NCBI GenBank assembly: GCA_910585245.1
Contig: CAJUCO010000045.1
Coordinates: 1 to 19,684 of the forward strand
Reading direction: 5' to 3'
DNA length: 19,684 nucleotides
Origin: an uncultured Oscillibacter sp.
Lineage (GTDB): Bacteria > Bacillota > Clostridia > Oscillospirales > Oscillospiraceae
Part shown: in pieces, positions 5,960-13,240 of the stretch
Layout: each line of letters opens with the position of its first letter
How positions within the stretch are numbered: the first letter of the stretch is position 1
Program-made: the position numbers and the translations under genes
The notes under the pieces: model-generated
The model's database searches: none
The model's input: only the letters and a program-made list of their open reading frames with translations
What the model was told of the DNA's origin: nothing

Positions 5960-7820
5960 CCACGAACACGGCCCTCACGGCCCCGGCGGCGGTTTCCGCA
6001 AGCCGAAAAACATCCGGTCCACTCTGGGGAAGCTGGCGCGGTATCTGGGGCGCTACAAGCTCCATCTGGTTCTTGTGGCCGGACTGCTGGTGATCAGCTC
6101 CGCCTGCACCGTAGGCGGGTCCTATCTCATCCGCCCCCTGATCAACGACTATATTCTCCCCGGCGATTTCTCCGGTCTTGCCAGGATGCTGGTCCTCATG
6201 GCCCTGGTCTACCTTCTGGGGGCGGCAACTTCCTTTGGCTACAGCCGCATTATGGTCCACATCTCCCAGACCACCGTGGCGAAAATCCGGGCGGATCTCT
6301 TTGGAAGGATGCAGGACCTGCCCCTGAAATTTTTCGATACCCACACCCACGGCGAGCTGATGAGCCGCTACACCAACGACATTGAAACCGTCTCCGAGGC
6401 TCTGAACAACAGTTTTGGAAGCCTGGTCTCCTGCACGCTGAATTTTACCGGCACCATCGCCATGATGCTGGTCCTCAGTCCCACCCTGACCCTGGTCACC
6501 TTCGCCACCCTGGCCGTGATGCTGGCAGTGGTGAAGACCGTCGGCTCCCGTTCCCGGCGGTACTTCGCCCAGCAGCAAAAGGCCCTGGGGGAAGTTAACG
6601 GCTATATTGAGGAGATGATCGAAGGGCAAAAGGTCATCAAAGTTTTCAACCACGAACGAGAGGCCCAGGAGGGCTTCCGGCAGCGAAACGAAGCATACCG
6701 CGACGCCGCCACCCGGGCCCAGATCTTTGCCGGGATGATGATGCCCGCCATGGGAAACTTGAACTATATCAACTACGCCCTCACCTGCTGCATCGGCGGA
6801 CTTCTGGCCATCCGGAACGGAGACCTGGGGGGGCTGGCGGCCTTCCTCCAATACTCCCGGCAGGTAGGCCAGCCCATCACCCAGATCTCCCAGCAGGTGA
6901 ACACCCTCCTCTCCGCCGTGGCGGGGGCAGAGCGCATTTTCGAGATTATGGAGACCCCGCCGGAGACCGACGAAGGCAACATCCGCCTGGTCCGGGCCAG
7001 GGAGGACGCCTCCGGGAAACTGGCCCGGGTCCACGAGGACACCAACACCTGGGCCTGGTTGAAGCCCGACGGAAGTCTGGTCCCCCTCCGGGGGGACGTG
7101 CGGTTCGGCCATGTGGCCTTTGGCTATGACGAAGACCGGACCATCCTCCATGACGTGTCCCTCTTCGCCAAACCCGGCCAGAAGATTGCCTTCGTAGGCT
7201 CCACCGGAGCGGGCAAAACCACTATCACCAGCCTCATCAACCGTTTCTACGAAATTCAAGGCGGGACCATCACCTACGACGGGTTGGACATAAGGGATAT
7301 CGCCAAGGAGTCCCTTCGCCGGTCTCTGGGTGTGGTGCTTCAGGACACCCACCTCTTCACCGGCACCGTGGCGGACAACATCCGCTATGGCCGCCTGGAG
7401 GCCACCGATCAGGAGGTGGAGGCCGCCGCCCGTCTGGCCGGGGCCGACGGCTTCATTCGCCACCTGCCCCAGGGGTATCAAACGGTTCTCTCCGGTGACG
7501 GCGGCAGCCTCAGCCAGGGGGAGCGGCAGCTTTTAAACATCGCCCGGGCGGCCTGCGCCAATCCCCCGGTGCTGATTTTGGACGAAGCCACCAGCTCCAT
7601 CGATACCCGGACGGAAAAACTCATTGAAAAGGGTATGGACCGCCTCATGGCGGGCCGTACGGTCTTCGTCATTGCCCACCGGCTCTCCACCGTCCGCAAC
7701 GCCAAGGCCATCATGGTTCTGGAACAGGGGGAGATCATCGAGCGGGGGGACCACGACGATCTGCTGTCCCAGAGAGGACGGTACTATCAGCTCTACACGG
7801 GTCTGGCGGAGCTGGCCTGA
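5952..7820 (+). CDS. ABC exporter half-transporter, catalytic-site subunit (BmrD/TM288-like)
   Basis: A 622-residue partner of the preceding half-transporter. A polar, His/Gly-rich N-terminus (HEHGPHGPGGG) precedes six membrane helices (about residues 30-315) and the ATPase domain: Walker A GSTGAGKTT (416-424), Walker B LILDE (E545 intact), H-loop His intact (H576, VIAHRL). Its signature is LSQGERQ (520-526) rather than LSGGQ, as in TM288/BmrD. Thus the hydrolytic site is built from this subunit's Walker motifs and the partner's SGGQ, while the other site is degenerate. About 35 extra residues (near 355-385, containing NTWAWLKPDGSL) sit between membrane and ATPase domains. It overlaps the first gene by 8 bp and has an AGGAGG ribosome-binding site inside that gene, so the two are made together. 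Confidence 0.94.
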   Translation: MANHEHGPHGPGGGFRKPKNIRSTLGKLARYLGRYKLHLVLVAGLLVISSACTVGGSYLIRPLINDYILPGDFSGLARMLVLMALVYLLGAATSFGYSRIMVHISQTTVAKIRADLFGRMQDLPLKFFDTHTHGELMSRYTNDIETVSEALNNSFGSLVSCTLNFTGTIAMMLVLSPTLTLVTFATLAVMLAVVKTVGSRSRRYFAQQQKALGEVNGYIEEMIEGQKVIKVFNHEREAQEGFRQRNEAYRDAATRAQIFAGMMMPAMGNLNYINYALTCCIGGLLAIRNGDLGGLAAFLQYSRQVGQPITQISQQVNTLLSAVAGAERIFEIMETPPETDEGNIRLVRAREDASGKLARVHEDTNTWAWLKPDGSLVPLRGDVRFGHVAFGYDEDRTILHDVSLFAKPGQKIAFVGSTGAGKTTITSLINRFYEIQGGTITYDGLDIRDIAKESLRRSLGVVLQDTHLFTGTVADNIRYGRLEATDQEVEAAARLAGADGFIRHLPQGYQTVLSGDGGSLSQGERQLLNIARAACANPPVLILDEATSSIDTRTEKLIEKGMDRLMAGRTVFVIAHRLSTVRNAKAIMVLEQGEIIERGDHDDLLSQRGRYYQLYTGLAELA

Positions 7821-8004
7821 CCCCGGCTGCAGTAGAAGACCGCCGGCTTTCGACCGGCCCTTTCGCGCCTCTTTTTATAACCCACGCTCACAGACCCCTT
7901 CCCTTTCGGAAGAAACCCGGTATCTACTTCGCCATCCGCCCAAGCCCTTTTCCCGGTAAGCCTTGCCCCTGTGCAAGACGCCCTTTCCAAGCGCCAGCAA
8001 ACCC

Positions 8005-8034
8005 GCCGCCCGGTGTCATCCGGGCGGCTTTTTT
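8005..8034 (+). terminator. Rho-independent terminator of the marR-ABC operon
   Basis: GCCGCCCGG (8005-8013) and CCGGGCGGC (8020-8028) form a 9-bp perfect stem with a 6-nt loop and six T (8029-8034). The 184 bases between it and the ABC stop contain only a weaker GCCGG/CCGGC hairpin (7842-7858) and no gene that I can support. Confidence 0.88.
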
Positions 8035-8056
8035 CCTCTTTCCTCCTCCTCCCCCC

Positions 8057-8085
8057 TTGACAATATCGATGTTCGATATTATACT
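8057..8085 (+). promoter_or_regulatory. Sigma-A promoter of padR-DUF2812
   Basis: TTGACA (8057-8062), a 17-bp spacer and TATACT (8080-8085). The spacer is filled exactly by the 17-bp palindrome ATATCGA-N3-TCGATAT, a strong repression geometry. Confidence 0.85.
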
Positions 8086-8113
8086 GAGAGCAGAAATAAC
8101 GATATTCGATATC
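8063..8113. promoter_or_regulatory. Two PadR operators in the padR promoter and leader
   Basis: Site 1, ATATCGA-N3-TCGATAT (8063-8079), lies between -35 and -10. Site 2 (8097-8113) contains TAACG-N5-CGATA and the perfect sub-repeat GATAT-TCG-ATATC just ahead of the ribosome-binding site. The TATCG-N5-CGATA core of site 1 recurs at 3349-3363 upstream of the DUF2975 operon. Confidence 0.75.
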
Positions 8114-8126
8114 AGGAGGTGCCGCC

Positions 8127-8450
8127 GTGGCGCGAGAGAAGTTTCAAACCCTGACGGAGCCCATGTTCTACATTCTCCTCTCCCTCCGGGAGGAGTGCTG
8201 TGGCGCGGACATCATGGCCCAGGTGTCCGCCCTGACCCACGGACGGGTCGTTCTGGGACCCGGAACTCTGTACAGCCTTCTGGACAGCTTTCAACAGGCG
8301 GGGATGATTCGGGAGACCGGCGTCTCGGGGCGAAAGCGGAGCTATCTTATCACGGACAAGGGCCGGGAGACCCTGGGGGCGGGGTACCGCCGCCTGCTGG
8401 CATTGACGGAGGACTACAAGGCTTGTGTGGGAGAGGAGGACCCAAGATGA
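8127..8450 (+). CDS. PadR-family transcriptional regulator
   Basis: 107 residues with GTG start at 8127 behind an AGGAGGT ribosome-binding site (8114-8120). The sequence LTEPMFYILLSLREECCGADIMAQVSALTHGRVVLGPGTLYSLLDSFQQAGMI is the PadR winged helix, including the invariant GTLY motif; the wing SGRKRSYLITDKGRETL and a short C-terminal dimerisation helix follow. PadR proteins of this size repress nearby membrane or efflux genes and respond to small molecules or stress. The stop overlaps the start of the DUF2812 gene (ATGA), the standard PadR-DUF2812 pair. Two palindromes in its promoter point to autorepression. The same core sequence at the DUF2975 promoter suggests a second target. Confidence 0.93.
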   Translation: MAREKFQTLTEPMFYILLSLREECCGADIMAQVSALTHGRVVLGPGTLYSLLDSFQQAGMIRETGVSGRKRSYLITDKGRETLGAGYRRLLALTEDYKACVGEEDPR

Positions 8451-9856
8451 AACAAGTGAAATACCAGTGGAACACCCTTTGTCTCTATGATTACCGGGCT
8501 GTGGAGGAGCACCTTGCCGCCATGGCGGCCAAAGGCTGGCGGCTGGAAAGGGCGGGAAGCACCCTTTGGAAATACCGCCGGACGGACCCGGTAAACCTCC
8601 GCTACGCCGTCACCTACAACGCCGGAGCCTCTCCGTTCAACCCCGGCCTCACGGAGGGGCAGGAATCCCTAGCCGAGCTCTGTGCCGCCGCCGGGTGGGA
8701 AAAGGTCTGCGACTGGTTTCAGATGCAGATTTTCTCCACGGAGGACCCCCACGCCGTCCCTCTGGAGACCGACGAGGCTCTGCGGCTTCAAAATATCCAC
8801 CGCTCCATGAAGAAGAACTTCCTTCCCAGCAACCTTGTTCTCTTGCTCATTAGCCTCTGGATGTCCTCTTCTCTGGTCTACTCCCTGGTTTCGGGAAACC
8901 TATTCCGTCTGTTTTCCAGCAACGCCCACCTCTTCTCCGGATCGATGTTCCTGCTGGTAACCCTTCTGGAAATCTACACCCTTTTCCACTATTACCGCTG
9001 GAGGAAACGGTCCCGCCGCTCCATTGAGGACGGTGGAACCTGCGTCCCCATCAACACCCGGGCCTACCGGCGCCGGAACACGGGTGGGCTGGCGCTAGCG
9101 GGGGCATTGACGGCAATCTATCTGACGCTGGAAGTCCTCAGCGGGTGGACCAAAATGGTCCTCTTTTACACACTGTATCTCGCCCTGCTCCTCCTGATCA
9201 TGTTCCTGGTCCGGCGGACCACGGCGGCGCTGCGGAAATGGAAAGCCTCCAAGGGCGTCAACATGGCGGTGACGCTGGCGGTGGACGTTGCTCTGGCCTT
9301 TGCCCTAATGGGGGGGCTGGTCTACGCCACCCTCCACTTCGACTGGTTCTTCGACTACGGCGGCGCGGAGGAGACTTACGAATACCGGGGCCGGAAGTGG
9401 GACGCCTCCCCCCGGGAGGACCTCCCCCTCACGCTGGCGGAGCTCACCGGGGAGCGCTATGACCACGTCAGCCGCCGGGCAGCGGACCTGGGATCCTTCT
9501 TCCTCCCCCGGCGGAGTTACTCCGAGAGCGCCCTGTTTCACGATGGGCCCAAAGCCTGCCACCTGTCCTACGACATCTACGAACCCCGGTTCCGACGGCT
9601 CTACGACGCCACGGTGGAGCACTTCCTGGAGGAAAACACCTCCTCCGGTCCCATCCCCGAGGTGATAACCAGCTACCTCCCCGAGGACCCGGCCCCCTGG
9701 GGGGCGGAGGCCGCCTACCGCCGTCAGTTCAACGGCACGCCCTTGAACACCTGGCTTTTGTGCTACCCGGACCGCATCGTGATGGTGTCCCCGGAGGACT
9801 CCCCCACGGAGGACCAAAAGGCCCTCATCGCCGTCCATCTGGGAGCGGAGACATGA
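8447..9856 (+). CDS. DUF2812 membrane protein
   Basis: 469 residues. The N-terminus is the soluble DUF2812 domain (about 1-110): KYQWNTLCLYDYRAVEEHLAAMAAKGWRLE, then WKYRRTDPVNLRYAVTY and GWEKVCDWFQMQIF. Four hydrophobic segments follow (about 129-150, 165-185, 215-235 with 245-262, and 278-298), then a C-terminal extracytoplasmic or cytosolic domain of about 165 residues with no family I recognise. DUF2812 proteins are routinely encoded beside a PadR repressor and their function is unknown; a damage-sensing or envelope role is only inference. The start at 8447 overlaps the padR stop. A terminator follows immediately. Confidence 0.88.
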   Translation: MKQVKYQWNTLCLYDYRAVEEHLAAMAAKGWRLERAGSTLWKYRRTDPVNLRYAVTYNAGASPFNPGLTEGQESLAELCAAAGWEKVCDWFQMQIFSTEDPHAVPLETDEALRLQNIHRSMKKNFLPSNLVLLLISLWMSSSLVYSLVSGNLFRLFSSNAHLFSGSMFLLVTLLEIYTLFHYYRWRKRSRRSIEDGGTCVPINTRAYRRRNTGGLALAGALTAIYLTLEVLSGWTKMVLFYTLYLALLLLIMFLVRRTTAALRKWKASKGVNMAVTLAVDVALAFALMGGLVYATLHFDWFFDYGGAEETYEYRGRKWDASPREDLPLTLAELTGERYDHVSRRAADLGSFFLPRRSYSESALFHDGPKACHLSYDIYEPRFRRLYDATVEHFLEENTSSGPIPEVITSYLPEDPAPWGAEAAYRRQFNGTPLNTWLLCYPDRIVMVSPEDSPTEDQKALIAVHLGAET

Positions 9857-9890
9857 AAAAAAGAGGAGAGGCCCTGGCCCCTCCTCTTTT
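9856..9890. terminator. Bidirectional terminator between DUF2812 and spo0A
   Basis: AAAAGAGGAG (9859-9868) and CTCCTCTTTT (9881-9890) form a 10-bp stem with further GGCC/GGCC pairing in the loop region. A-runs and T-runs on both sides make it work for the plus-strand DUF2812 gene and for the minus-strand spo0A gene that ends at 9901. Confidence 0.82.
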
Positions 9891-9900
9891 CTGTACGTGC

Positions 9901-10671
9901 TCAACCCCGGTCTTTCAGCACCCAGCTGTCCCCGCTGAGCATCAGCCGGTCTGCGATCATGGCAATGAACTCCGAGTTGGTGGGTTTTCCCTTGGTGTTG
10001 GACACGGTGTAGCCAAAGTACTTTTGCAGCGTCTCCAGGTCGCCCCGGTCCCAGGCCACCTCAATAGCGTGCCGGATAGCCCGCTCCACTCTAGAAGGCG
10101 TGGTGCCAAACCGCTTAGCCACCGCCGGGTAGAGCACTTTCGTCACTGCGTTGATGACTTCCATGTCGTTTACCGCGATGATGATGGCCTCCCGCAGGTA
10201 TTGGTAGCCTTTGATATGGGCGGGGACGCCGATTTCGTGAATGACCCCGGTGACCGTGTTTCGCAGGGCGTGGAGCCGGAGCTCCGGAGCGGAGGGCGTC
10301 TCGAAGATGCCCCGCATCCGCTCCATCAAAGAGGCAGGCTCGCAGGGTTTGGGCAAATAGTAACTAACACCCAGTTTCTCCGCGTCCGCCAGGGTCTGCG
10401 CGCCACAGAAGGCGGAGATGATGATGGTCTTGGGAGGATGGCCGCCCTGATCTTTCAGCGTCTTGATCAGCCCCAATCCATCCAGGCCCGGCAGGGCCAC
10501 GTCGGTCAGCAAGAGGTCCGGTCTTCGCTCGGCAATGAGCTGTAACGCCTCCCGGCCGTCTCCGGTGGAAGCCGCCACGGTAAACTCACCGGCCTGTTCG
10601 ATGGCCTCCTGCAACATTGCGCGGAATTCCTCGCTGGCGTCCGCCAGAAGTACAGTCCTTTGATGATCCAT
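9901..10671 (-). CDS. spo0A: Sporulation master regulator Spo0A
   Basis: 256 residues. The receiver domain (about 5-125) has phosphoacceptor D57 (LLLTDVALPGLDG), S86 and K108 (LPKPC). The acidic pocket reads LLADAS: D11 is present, but the second position, Asp in most receivers (CheY D13, a direct Mg ligand), is Ala12. The C-terminal domain is unmistakable Spo0A: IHEIGVPAHIKGYQYLREAI, KVLYPAVAKRFGTTPSRVERAIRHAIEVAW (recognition helix), YFGYTVSNTKGKPTNSEFIAMIADRL. It binds 0A boxes and starts sporulation when phosphorylated. Upstream lie a sigma-A-like promoter, a leader hairpin and one 0A box, indicating autoregulation. The usual neighbour spoIVB is absent on the upstream side; instead the gene is monocistronic between a DUF2812 gene and a divergent NUDIX gene. 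Confidence 0.95.
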   Translation of the reverse strand: MDHQRTVLLADASEEFRAMLQEAIEQAGEFTVAASTGDGREALQLIAERRPDLLLTDVALPGLDGLGLIKTLKDQGGHPPKTIIISAFCGAQTLADAEKLGVSYYLPKPCEPASLMERMRGIFETPSAPELRLHALRNTVTGVIHEIGVPAHIKGYQYLREAIIIAVNDMEVINAVTKVLYPAVAKRFGTTPSRVERAIRHAIEVAWDRGDLETLQKYFGYTVSNTKGKPTNSEFIAMIADRLMLSGDSWVLKDRG

Positions 10672-10700
10672 GATGATTCCATACCCTTTCCTTCTTGTTC

Positions 10701-10725
10701 AGCTGTCAGAGCGTGCTGACACTCT
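10701..10725 (-). other. Hairpin in the spo0A 5' leader
   Basis: TGTCAG (10704-10709) and CTGACA (10716-10721) form a 6-bp stem around AGCGTG, nested within a wider AGCTG...CAGCT pair (10701-10730). It lies between the predicted transcription start and the ribosome-binding site, so it could affect spo0A translation or mRNA life. Confidence 0.45.
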
Positions 10726-10740
10726 CAGCTCGTTTTCTAT

Positions 10741-10769
10741 AAAATAGCATAAATTTCCAGATTTTTCAA
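10741..10769 (-). promoter_or_regulatory. spo0A promoter (sigma-A type, extended -10)
   Basis: On the minus strand: TTGAAA (10764-10769), 17-bp spacer, TATTTT (10741-10746) preceded by TGC as an extended -10. It sits about 70-100 bp upstream of the ATG. Confidence 0.65.
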
Positions 10770-10798
10770 GATGGGATTACAAAAAAACAGAAGTTTTC

Positions 10799-10805
10799 TT
10801 CGACA
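10799..10805 (-). promoter_or_regulatory. 0A box (Spo0A binding site)
   Basis: TGTCGAA on the minus strand, matching the established 0A-box core, 29 bp upstream of the spo0A -35. The placement fits positive or negative autoregulation. The remaining bases of the 10672-11057 gap are AT-rich; an open frame at 10819-11040 (minus) is not supported. Confidence 0.65.
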
Positions 10806-10992
10806 TAATTTTCGTTTTCTACCGCAAACCCCATATATTGTGTATTTTTTCCATTTTTCTGGAAGTTTCTACCACGGCCCTTCTGACCGGGGCGCCCAGT
10901 TTCTCCTTCAGATCGCGTAAAAATACTCCCAAGGCAAAAAATTTACCCCTTTCAAGAACTTGGACAGAGCGCGGTTCATGGAATTTTCCCGC

Positions 10993-11021
10993 TTTCCCTT
11001 TGTCCAAAATTATGCTATCAT
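10993..11021 (+). promoter_or_regulatory. Probable promoter of the NUDIX-trmN6-rsmI operon
   Basis: TATCAT (11016-11021) with TGC as an extended -10 element, and a weak TTTCCC (10993-10998) at 17-bp spacing. The ribosome-binding site CGGAGGA and ATG follow. Confidence 0.5.
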
Positions 11022-11057
11022 AGAGGCGGAGACAAAACACGAAACGGAGGACTTCCT

Positions 11058-11627
11058 ATGGACTTGATCGCCCAGCTGCGGGCCTTCCACCCTTGGAACG
11101 AGCAGGAGGAACGGGATCGGGACCAGCTGCTTTGCCTTTTGGGACGTGGAGCCGCGCCCTACGGCCGGGAGGACCCGGCTCACTTCACGGCCTCCGCCTG
11201 GGTGGTCAGCCCGGACCGGAGTAAAACGCTCCTGGCTTACCACAATCTCTACGACTCCTGGGCCTGGTTGGGGGGCCACGCCGACGGGGAACGGGATTTG
11301 CTCTCCGTTGCCCTCCGGGAGGTCCGGGAGGAAAGCGGCCTGACGGAGGTTCGTCCCGTGTCCCCGGAGATCTACTCCCTGGAGATTTTGACGGTGGACG
11401 GCCACGAGAAGAGGGGGCGTTACGTCTCCTCCCACCTTCACCTGAACGTGACCTTTTTGCTGGAGGCGGACCCCGCCTCCCCGGTGCGCCGCAAGCCGGA
11501 CGAGAACAGCCAGGTGGGCTGGTTTTCCCTGGAGGAGGCCGTCGCCGCCTCCACGGAGCCCTGGTTTCAAACCCGCATCTACCCCAAGCTGAACGGGAAA
11601 CTGGCAAATTTCCCGCCCCTGCCATGA
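11058..11627 (+). CDS. NUDIX hydrolase
   Basis: 189 residues with a NUDIX fold centred on residues 72-95: GGHADGERDLLSVALREVREESGL. The REV-EE-GL half of the box, which carries the Mg-binding Glu residues, is intact. The first Glu of the G-x5-E-x7-REUxEExGU consensus is replaced by Arg (G73-HADGE-R). The N-terminal part (FTASAWVVSPDRSKTLLAYH) and the late WFSLEEAV segment fit the family. NUDIX enzymes hydrolyse nucleoside diphosphates linked to another group; the substrate cannot be deduced. The ATG at 11058 has a CGGAGGA ribosome-binding site. The stop overlaps the next start (ATGA), so it is coupled to two RNA methyltransferase genes. Confidence 0.9.
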   Translation: MDLIAQLRAFHPWNEQEERDRDQLLCLLGRGAAPYGREDPAHFTASAWVVSPDRSKTLLAYHNLYDSWAWLGGHADGERDLLSVALREVREESGLTEVRPVSPEIYSLEILTVDGHEKRGRYVSSHLHLNVTFLLEADPASPVRRKPDENSQVGWFSLEEAVAASTEPWFQTRIYPKLNGKLANFPPLP

Positions 11628-12358
11628 GGGACCAGCTCCGCTGGGAGTCCCTCTGCCCCGGCGGTCTCCGCTTTGTCTATGGAAACGGGCAGTTTCCTCC
11701 GGGGCTGGACAGCTTCCTTTTGGCCTCCCTGCCAAAATTGAAACCGGGGATGCGGGTCTGCGATTTGGGCTGCGGCGTGGGGCTTTTGGGATTGTTGCTG
11801 CTCCAGCGGCAGGGAGATTTGACAGTGACGGGCCTGGACATCCAGCCGGAGGCCCTCCGGCTGGGTGAGTTGGCCGCGTCAGAAAATCACCTGTCGGGCC
11901 GGTTGCTCTTCCGTTTGGAGGATTTGCGGGAGACGGCCCTCCCCGCCGGGAGTTTCGACCTGGCAATTTGCAACCCGCCCTACTTTCCCCCCGCCAGCGG
12001 CCCCCTGCCCAAAGGGGCGGCCCGCCGGACCGCCCGGACGGAGGAGACCTGCACCCTGGACGACGTCTGCCGGGTCTCCGCCCGTATTTTGCGCTGGGGG
12101 GGAGCCCTTTGCCTGGTTCACAAGCCGGAGCGGCTGACGGACCTGCTTTGCGCCCTGCGGCGGCAGGCGCTGGAGCCCAAGCGGCTGCAACCGGTCTGTT
12201 CCCGCCCGGAACGGGCGCCCTCCCTGGTTTTGGTGGAGGGCCGCCGGGGCGGGAGGCCGGGGCTGCGAGTGGAGCCGCCTCTGGTGCTGGAAAACCCCGA
12301 CGGGTCCCCCACGGCGGAGCTGAACCGTATTTATTTCAGAGAGGAAGGCGAGACATGA
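11624..12358 (+). CDS. YabB/TrmN6-like N6-adenine methyltransferase
   Basis: 244 residues. Class I SAM-dependent fold: motif I VCDLGCGVGLLGLLL (D47), an acidic LDIQPEAL strand end, and the N6-adenine catalytic motif NPPYF (N117-P-P-Y120), followed by a PKGAARRTARTEE segment typical of the YabB/YfiC group, which methylates A37 of tRNA1(Val) in E. coli. The specific tRNA target here is inference. In B. subtilis yabB lies next to yabC (rsmI); the same order is seen here, with ATGA overlaps on both sides, which supports the assignment. A C-terminal region (about 165-244) rich in Arg and Leu completes the protein. Confidence 0.86.
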   Translation: MRDQLRWESLCPGGLRFVYGNGQFPPGLDSFLLASLPKLKPGMRVCDLGCGVGLLGLLLLQRQGDLTVTGLDIQPEALRLGELAASENHLSGRLLFRLEDLRETALPAGSFDLAICNPPYFPPASGPLPKGAARRTARTEETCTLDDVCRVSARILRWGGALCLVHKPERLTDLLCALRRQALEPKRLQPVCSRPERAPSLVLVEGRRGGRPGLRVEPPLVLENPDGSPTAELNRIYFREEGET

Positions 12359-13185
12359 GTGGAACGCTGTATCTGGTTGCCACCCCCATCGGCAACCTGG
12401 GGGACCTGTCCCCCAGAGCGGTGGAAACCCTGGAGGCGGTGGACTTCATCGCGGCGGAGGACACCCGGGTGTCCTTGAAGCTATTAAACCACTTTCAGAT
12501 CAAAAAGCCCCTGGTGAGTTATCATGAGCACAACGCCGCCGCCGCCGGACCGTCCCTTCTGGCCCGCTTGCTGGCGGGGGAGAGTTGCGCCCTGGTCACC
12601 GACGCGGGCACTCCCGCCATCTCGGACCCCGGTGAGGCTCTGGTTCGCCTCTGCGCGGAAAACGGCGTGACGGTGTTGTCCATCCCCGGCTGCTGCGCCG
12701 CGGTAAACGCTCTGGCGGTCAGCGGCCTGCCCACGGGGCGCTTTACCTTCGAGGGGTTTTTGTCCGTCAACAAAAGGAGCCGCCGGGAACATCTGGAGAG
12801 CCTGAGGCGGGAAACCCGGACCATGATTTTCCACGAGGCCCCCCATAAACTCCGCCCCACTTTGACGGACTTTTGTCAGCTCTTCGGCCCGGACCGCCCC
12901 ATTGCCCTTTGCCGGGAGTTGACCAAGCTCCACGAGGAAACCCGCCGCTGTACCCTGGGCGAGGCGGTGGAGTACTACCGGGACCATGACCCCCGGGGAG
13001 AATACGTTCTGGTGGTGGCCGGGATAAAACCGGAGCAGGCCGTCACCTTGGCCGAGGGCTCGGCTCAGGTACTGGCTCTGGTGGAGTCCGGCGTCCGCCT
13101 GAAGGACGCCGTCAGAGAGGTGGCGGACCACACCGGCCTTGGCAGGAACGAGCTCTATGCCGCCGCCCTGGAGGGGCGAAAATAA
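12355..13185 (+). CDS. rsmI: 16S rRNA (cytidine1402-2'-O)-methyltransferase RsmI
   Basis: 276 residues. It opens with GTLYLVATPIGNLGDLSPRA and continues with AEDTRVSLKLLNHF, SYHEHN, LVTDAGTPAISDPG and a SIPGCCAAVNALAVSGLP segment, in the order diagnostic of RsmI (tetrapyrrole-methylase fold). The usual PGPSA loop reads PGCCA here. Later motifs FHEAPHKL, LCRELTKLHEE and GEYVLVV also match. The enzyme 2'-O-methylates C1402 in the 30S decoding centre with RsmH. The start at 12355 overlaps the preceding gene by four bases. A longer frame that begins at 11968 in the same phase is a shadow of the upstream gene. The stop is TAA at 13183-13185. Confidence 0.95.
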   Translation: MSGTLYLVATPIGNLGDLSPRAVETLEAVDFIAAEDTRVSLKLLNHFQIKKPLVSYHEHNAAAAGPSLLARLLAGESCALVTDAGTPAISDPGEALVRLCAENGVTVLSIPGCCAAVNALAVSGLPTGRFTFEGFLSVNKRSRREHLESLRRETRTMIFHEAPHKLRPTLTDFCQLFGPDRPIALCRELTKLHEETRRCTLGEAVEYYRDHDPRGEYVLVVAGIKPEQAVTLAEGSAQVLALVESGVRLKDAVREVADHTGLGRNELYAAALEGRK

Positions 13186-13210
13186 AAGGTTCTCTTTCCC
13201 TCAGGTTCCA

Positions 13211-13240
13211 GTATAATTTTGGATACAGGCGTCCATACTT
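13211..13240 (+). promoter_or_regulatory. Sigma-F-like promoter of the spoIIQ-like gene
   Basis: GTATA (13211-13215), 15-bp spacer, GTCCATACTT (13231-13240). The sigma-F consensus is GYATA then GGNNANANTW, and only the second G of the -10 differs. A TATAAT (13212-13217) overlaps the -35 but has no good sigma-A -35 ahead of it. Confidence 0.5.

Noticed and set aside
10819..11040. 73-codon minus-strand frame just upstream of the spo0A promoter
   Set aside because: It begins inside the NUDIX promoter and leader, has no ribosome-binding site and matches no family I know. A real short gene here cannot be excluded.
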